This document shows, piece by piece, positions 4,989 through 6,900 of a stretch of 6,900 nucleotides of DNA (position 1 is the first letter of the stretch; the number at the start of each line of letters is the position of its first letter). The translations under genes were made by a program, and so were the position numbers. The notes under the pieces are model-generated. The model made no database searches. It saw only the letters and a program-made list of their open reading frames with translations, and was not told the DNA's origin. Location of the stretch: assembly GCA_009885355.1 (NCBI GenBank), contig VFKW01000094.1, positions 1 through 6,900 on the forward strand, written 5' to 3'. The stretch is from Candidatus Berkelbacteria bacterium (GTDB lineage: Bacteria; Patescibacteriota; UBA1384; VFKW01).

Positions 4989-6550
4989 ATTCTCACCTCT
5001 TTAACGAAGATTTTCGACATATACTTTCGTAGATACCGAATATTTGGGATATATACCGGCAGGCGGTATTTATAACAGCGAAAGAAATATATCGCAACTA
5101 TAAACAAGTACGATGGGGCAATATAATGCAGAGAGTATGAGATACCATCGAGAATCATCACGGCGGTGAAAATTCCAAAGATGCAACCATAACTCTTTAT
5201 CAGATCCCGAAGTTGTTGTAATTCTGGTCGATAGATCGAAACCAGCGGTAACCCAATTGCCATCCAATATGGTTTCAAGCCCATGCATGCCAACCAGCCA
5301 CAGAAAAATCCGATCAAAAGGCCGATTATCATTCTTTCAATGATCGTGTATCCTCTGGAACGGTTTTTTGCCTGAATATGCGGAATCTGGCTTGTAATTA
5401 AACCAATCAATATAAGACTAACGATGGTCGATTCGCTCATTGCCACTTTTAATGACTGAAGATTTATGGCTGCCCAATTGGCTTTTGAAATAGCAAAAGT
5501 CCGACATGAGACTGTGACAAGCCAAAACAAGAAATACATTATTGGCCATAAATATCTGCTTTGGCCTCTTTTTTGAAGAGATTCTTCACCATGGTCGATG
5601 CCGGATTCAATAATATTTGCTAATATTTTTATTGAACTTTTACAGATGAATATTGACATTATTGTCGCGACAATTGCGACCAGTTGGAGAATTTGGCTTA
5701 GATCGATCGACCGAAGTGGAGGGAGGTAATACAATGACCAATAGCTTGAGTTGATTGTGAGCAATAACAATGCTATTCCCCCATCCAGTAATAGCTTTGA
5801 TTTTGGAAAGTATTTTCCCTGTATCAGATAAGCTGAAAAGCCAAAAAGTGACATACTGATCATTGCGCCGATTGCTCCGACTTTTGGCAAAACTGCAAGA
5901 GGAATAGAAATCAGGATTAATAACGCAATTACGATCATTACTCTAGCAGCAAGCCCTGCAATATTTGGTCCCCAGATCGTGGCGATGGTATATTTGCCGC
6001 CGCTTGATAGATCTTGATTGTAATCTGTAACATCCTTATGGCCACAATCCCGTCCAACAATCAACAGCAAAATAGCAATTGAAAAACTGAGTGCGACCAG
6101 ATTTGCTGACGAAAGTATTGCCGGAGTGATGGCGCCAGTAAAAACGACAAGTCCGATCATTATGAGCGGCAATAGCGGGATATGTCTAGTCCATGAGTAA
6201 GTAAATCCGAGGATTGCACGTAAGAGTGTAAGGCAACCTAAGCGCCAATCTATTAAAAATTGACCAAATATTGAAATTAATTCAATAATCCATAAACAGA
6301 TAACAAATCGCCGAAATATTTTCGGGTTGTCATAGGCAAAGGTTTTGCCTTTTAGTTTGTCATAATCACGATCCATGAAATCATTCATGGCCATGGTAGC
6401 AGCCATCGACGAAAAACAGTCGATCGAAAATAACAGCGCTACAGTGCCTACATAATGATAAGTCAGCGCGAAGCTGGCCATCGAAGTGATAAATCCCGTC
6501 AGGGAGGCAAGAGGCCGGATGGCCTTTATCCATTCTATTAGATTTTTCAA
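4976..6550 (-). CDS. UbiA-family prenyltransferase with long C-terminal membrane extension
   Basis: Membrane prenyltransferase moving a polyprenyl chain from its diphosphate to an acceptor. Both Mg2+-diphosphate motifs are present: NDFMDRDYD (56-64; NDxxDxxxD) and KDVTDYNQD (172-180; DxxDxxxD), followed by the family's GKYTIATIWG (185-194). The acceptor is unknown; the second motif resembles the DGGGP-synthase and menaquinone-type branches about equally to my eye. UbiA enzymes are usually about 280-320 residues with nine membrane spans, but this protein has 524. Residues about 305-524 add a charged loop (about 311-332) and five or six further hydrophobic segments (about 333-350, 371-388, 406-424, 427-440, 453-471, 476-490), ending in a basic tail. 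I do not recognise this extension. The start is TTG, 10 nt after AAGGAG (6566-6561), and no ATG is better placed. It is the first gene of an operon with plsY, whose start it overlaps, which suggests a role in membrane lipid or quinone synthesis. Confidence 0.88.
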   Translation of the reverse strand: MKNLIEWIKAIRPLASLTGFITSMASFALTYHYVGTVALLFSIDCFSSMAATMAMNDFMDRDYDKLKGKTFAYDNPKIFRRFVICLWIIELISIFGQFLIDWRLGCLTLLRAILGFTYSWTRHIPLLPLIMIGLVVFTGAITPAILSSANLVALSFSIAILLLIVGRDCGHKDVTDYNQDLSSGGKYTIATIWGPNIAGLAARVMIVIALLILISIPLAVLPKVGAIGAMISMSLFGFSAYLIQGKYFPKSKLLLDGGIALLLLTINSSYWSLYYLPPLRSIDLSQILQLVAIVATIMSIFICKSSIKILANIIESGIDHGEESLQKRGQSRYLWPIMYFLFWLVTVSCRTFAISKANWAAINLQSLKVAMSESTIVSLILIGLITSQIPHIQAKNRSRGYTIIERMIIGLLIGFFCGWLACMGLKPYWMAIGLPLVSIYRPELQQLRDLIKSYGCIFGIFTAVMILDGISYSLHYIAPSYLFIVAIYFFRCYKYRLPVYIPNIRYLRKYMSKIFVKEVRICGS

Positions 6551-6592
6551 GTGCGAAATACTCCTTATATATACGATGAGTTCTCTTCGGTA

Positions 6593-6623
6593 ATTCTAGC
6601 AAATGACTGTATGGTTTGCAAAC
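6593..6623 (-). promoter_or_regulatory. Promoter of the ubiA-like/plsY operon with overlapping palindrome
   Basis: On the minus strand TTGCAA (6621-6616) and TAGAAT (6598-6593) are separated by 17 nt, and TGC directly before the -10 forms an extended -10. Transcription should start near 6587, leaving a leader of about 37 nt. A perfect 10-bp palindrome GTTTGCAAAC (6614-6623) covers the -35 and would be well placed for a repressor, though no regulator is identified. Confidence 0.65.
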
Positions 6624-6662
6624 AGAAAAATATATTTATGGCTATCTGACTGAGATGCCATA

Positions 6663-6691
6663 TTGACTATTTTGGCTCGATATGGTATAAA
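6663..6691 (+). promoter_or_regulatory. Strong promoter of the rightward gene at the window's right end
   Basis: TTGACT (6663-6668) and TATAAA (6686-6691) are 17 nt apart, each matching five of six consensus positions, and TGG before the -10 gives an extended -10. This is the best sigma-70-type promoter in the window. Transcription should start near 6698. It is divergent from the promoter at 6593-6621, with about 40 bp between the two -35 boxes. Confidence 0.72.
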
Positions 6692-6696
6692 TGAGA

Positions 6697-6710
6697 GTCA
6701 TCTAGGTGAC
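6697..6710 (+). repeat. Near-palindrome at the predicted transcription start
   Basis: GTCATCTAGGTGAC is palindromic except for one T/G position and lies at the predicted start of the rightward transcript. It could be an operator, or in RNA a short 5-bp hairpin with a CTAG loop at the 5' end that would stabilise the message. No family is assigned. Confidence 0.35.
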
Positions 6711-6737
6711 AAAAATATTGAAATGAGGTATTAATAA

Positions 6738-6900
6738 TTGAATATTTCGCTTATCCAGATCGTGTTTCTGGTTGTACTGCTTGTTATTTCGGGGATAGGA
6801 ATCTTTCTCTATCGCAAGCATTGCAATAGATCGAAATTTGCCCTAACTTCAAGATCAACTCCATTCGGAGATGAATTTGCGGTTGGTGGACAAGTCGTTG
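6738..6900 (+). CDS. Partial gene: membrane-anchored protein of unknown function (5' end only)
   Basis: The reading frame stays open to the window edge (54 codons). A TTG start at 6738 is supported by GAGGT (6725-6729) 8 nt upstream, by a stop codon directly before it in frame, and by the promoter at 6663-6691. The protein begins with one hydrophobic segment (about residues 5-25: a run of I, L, V, F, G) followed by the basic stretch YRKHCNRSK. The positive-inside rule predicts an N-terminal anchor with the rest of the protein in the cytoplasm. The visible remainder (FALTSRSTPFGDEFAVGGQVV, split around residues 34-54) shows no domain I can name. Confidence 0.75.
   Translation, partial: MNISLIQIVFLVVLLVISGIGIFLYRKHCNRSKFALTSRSTPFGDEFAVGGQVV

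Noticed and set aside
6381..6602. 73-residue frame overlapping the start of the UbiA-like gene on the same strand
   Set aside because: An out-of-frame shadow of the UbiA coding sequence, and its start would lie upstream of the predicted transcription start.
1..6900. CRISPR array, insertion sequence, phage genes or a defence system
   Set aside because: No regularly spaced repeats, transposase, integrase, terminal inverted repeats or target duplications are visible, and the genes are metabolic.

Overview
The window is ordinary-looking bacterial DNA of roughly 40% G+C, read with the standard bacterial code (UGA ends accD, and UAA or UAG end the other complete genes). The phylum cannot be fixed from the sequence. 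Separate accA and accD genes and an acyl-phosphate-dependent PlsY point to a bacterium making straight acyl-ester phospholipids. The hexamer CGATCG is strongly over-used (11 overlapping occurrences at 9 places, about 1 expected), once inside GCGATCGC. That recalls the HIP1 words of cyanobacteria and their relatives, but does not prove such an origin.

Layout. Positions 1-260 hold no convincing gene: a set of inverted repeats with a strong GC hairpin (probably the 3' end of an upstream transcription unit or a structured leader), then a promoter. Positions 306-2122 are accD-accA (+ strand), the two carboxyltransferase subunits of acetyl-CoA carboxylase, coupled by an ATGA overlap and closed by a clear intrinsic terminator at 2128-2160. 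Facing them on the minus strand are an acidic protein of unknown function (2185-2853) and, upstream of it, a probable (alpha/alpha)6-toroid glycoside hydrolase of the glycogen-debranching type (2902-4290). The hydrolase appears to start at an AUA codon with a perfect Shine-Dalgarno, well upstream of the first GTG or ATG. Next on the minus strand is a two-gene lipid operon: a UbiA-family prenyltransferase with a long extra membrane domain (4976-6550) overlapping plsY (4386-4988), with its own promoter and a terminator directly after the plsY stop. At 6551-6737 a divergent control region carries one good promoter for the UbiA operon and another for a rightward gene that begins at 6738 with a membrane anchor and runs off the window.

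How the genes fit together. AccA/AccD would supply malonyl-CoA for acyl chains. PlsY places the first acyl chain on glycerol-3-phosphate. The UbiA-like enzyme transfers a polyprenyl chain to an unknown acceptor, so membrane lipid or quinone synthesis is the theme of two of the three operons. The hydrolase unit looks like separate carbohydrate metabolism.

Most worth checking: (1) the AUA start; (2) substitutions in normally near-invariant carboxyltransferase motifs in both AccA (DTPGAYPG-type motif) and AccD (GFAGPRVIEQ-type motif and an oxyanion-hole glycine); (3) the unassigned C-terminal membrane domain on the UbiA protein; (4) the mutually exclusive RNA hairpins at 55-99. I see no convincing novel defence, mobile or CRISPR system here.
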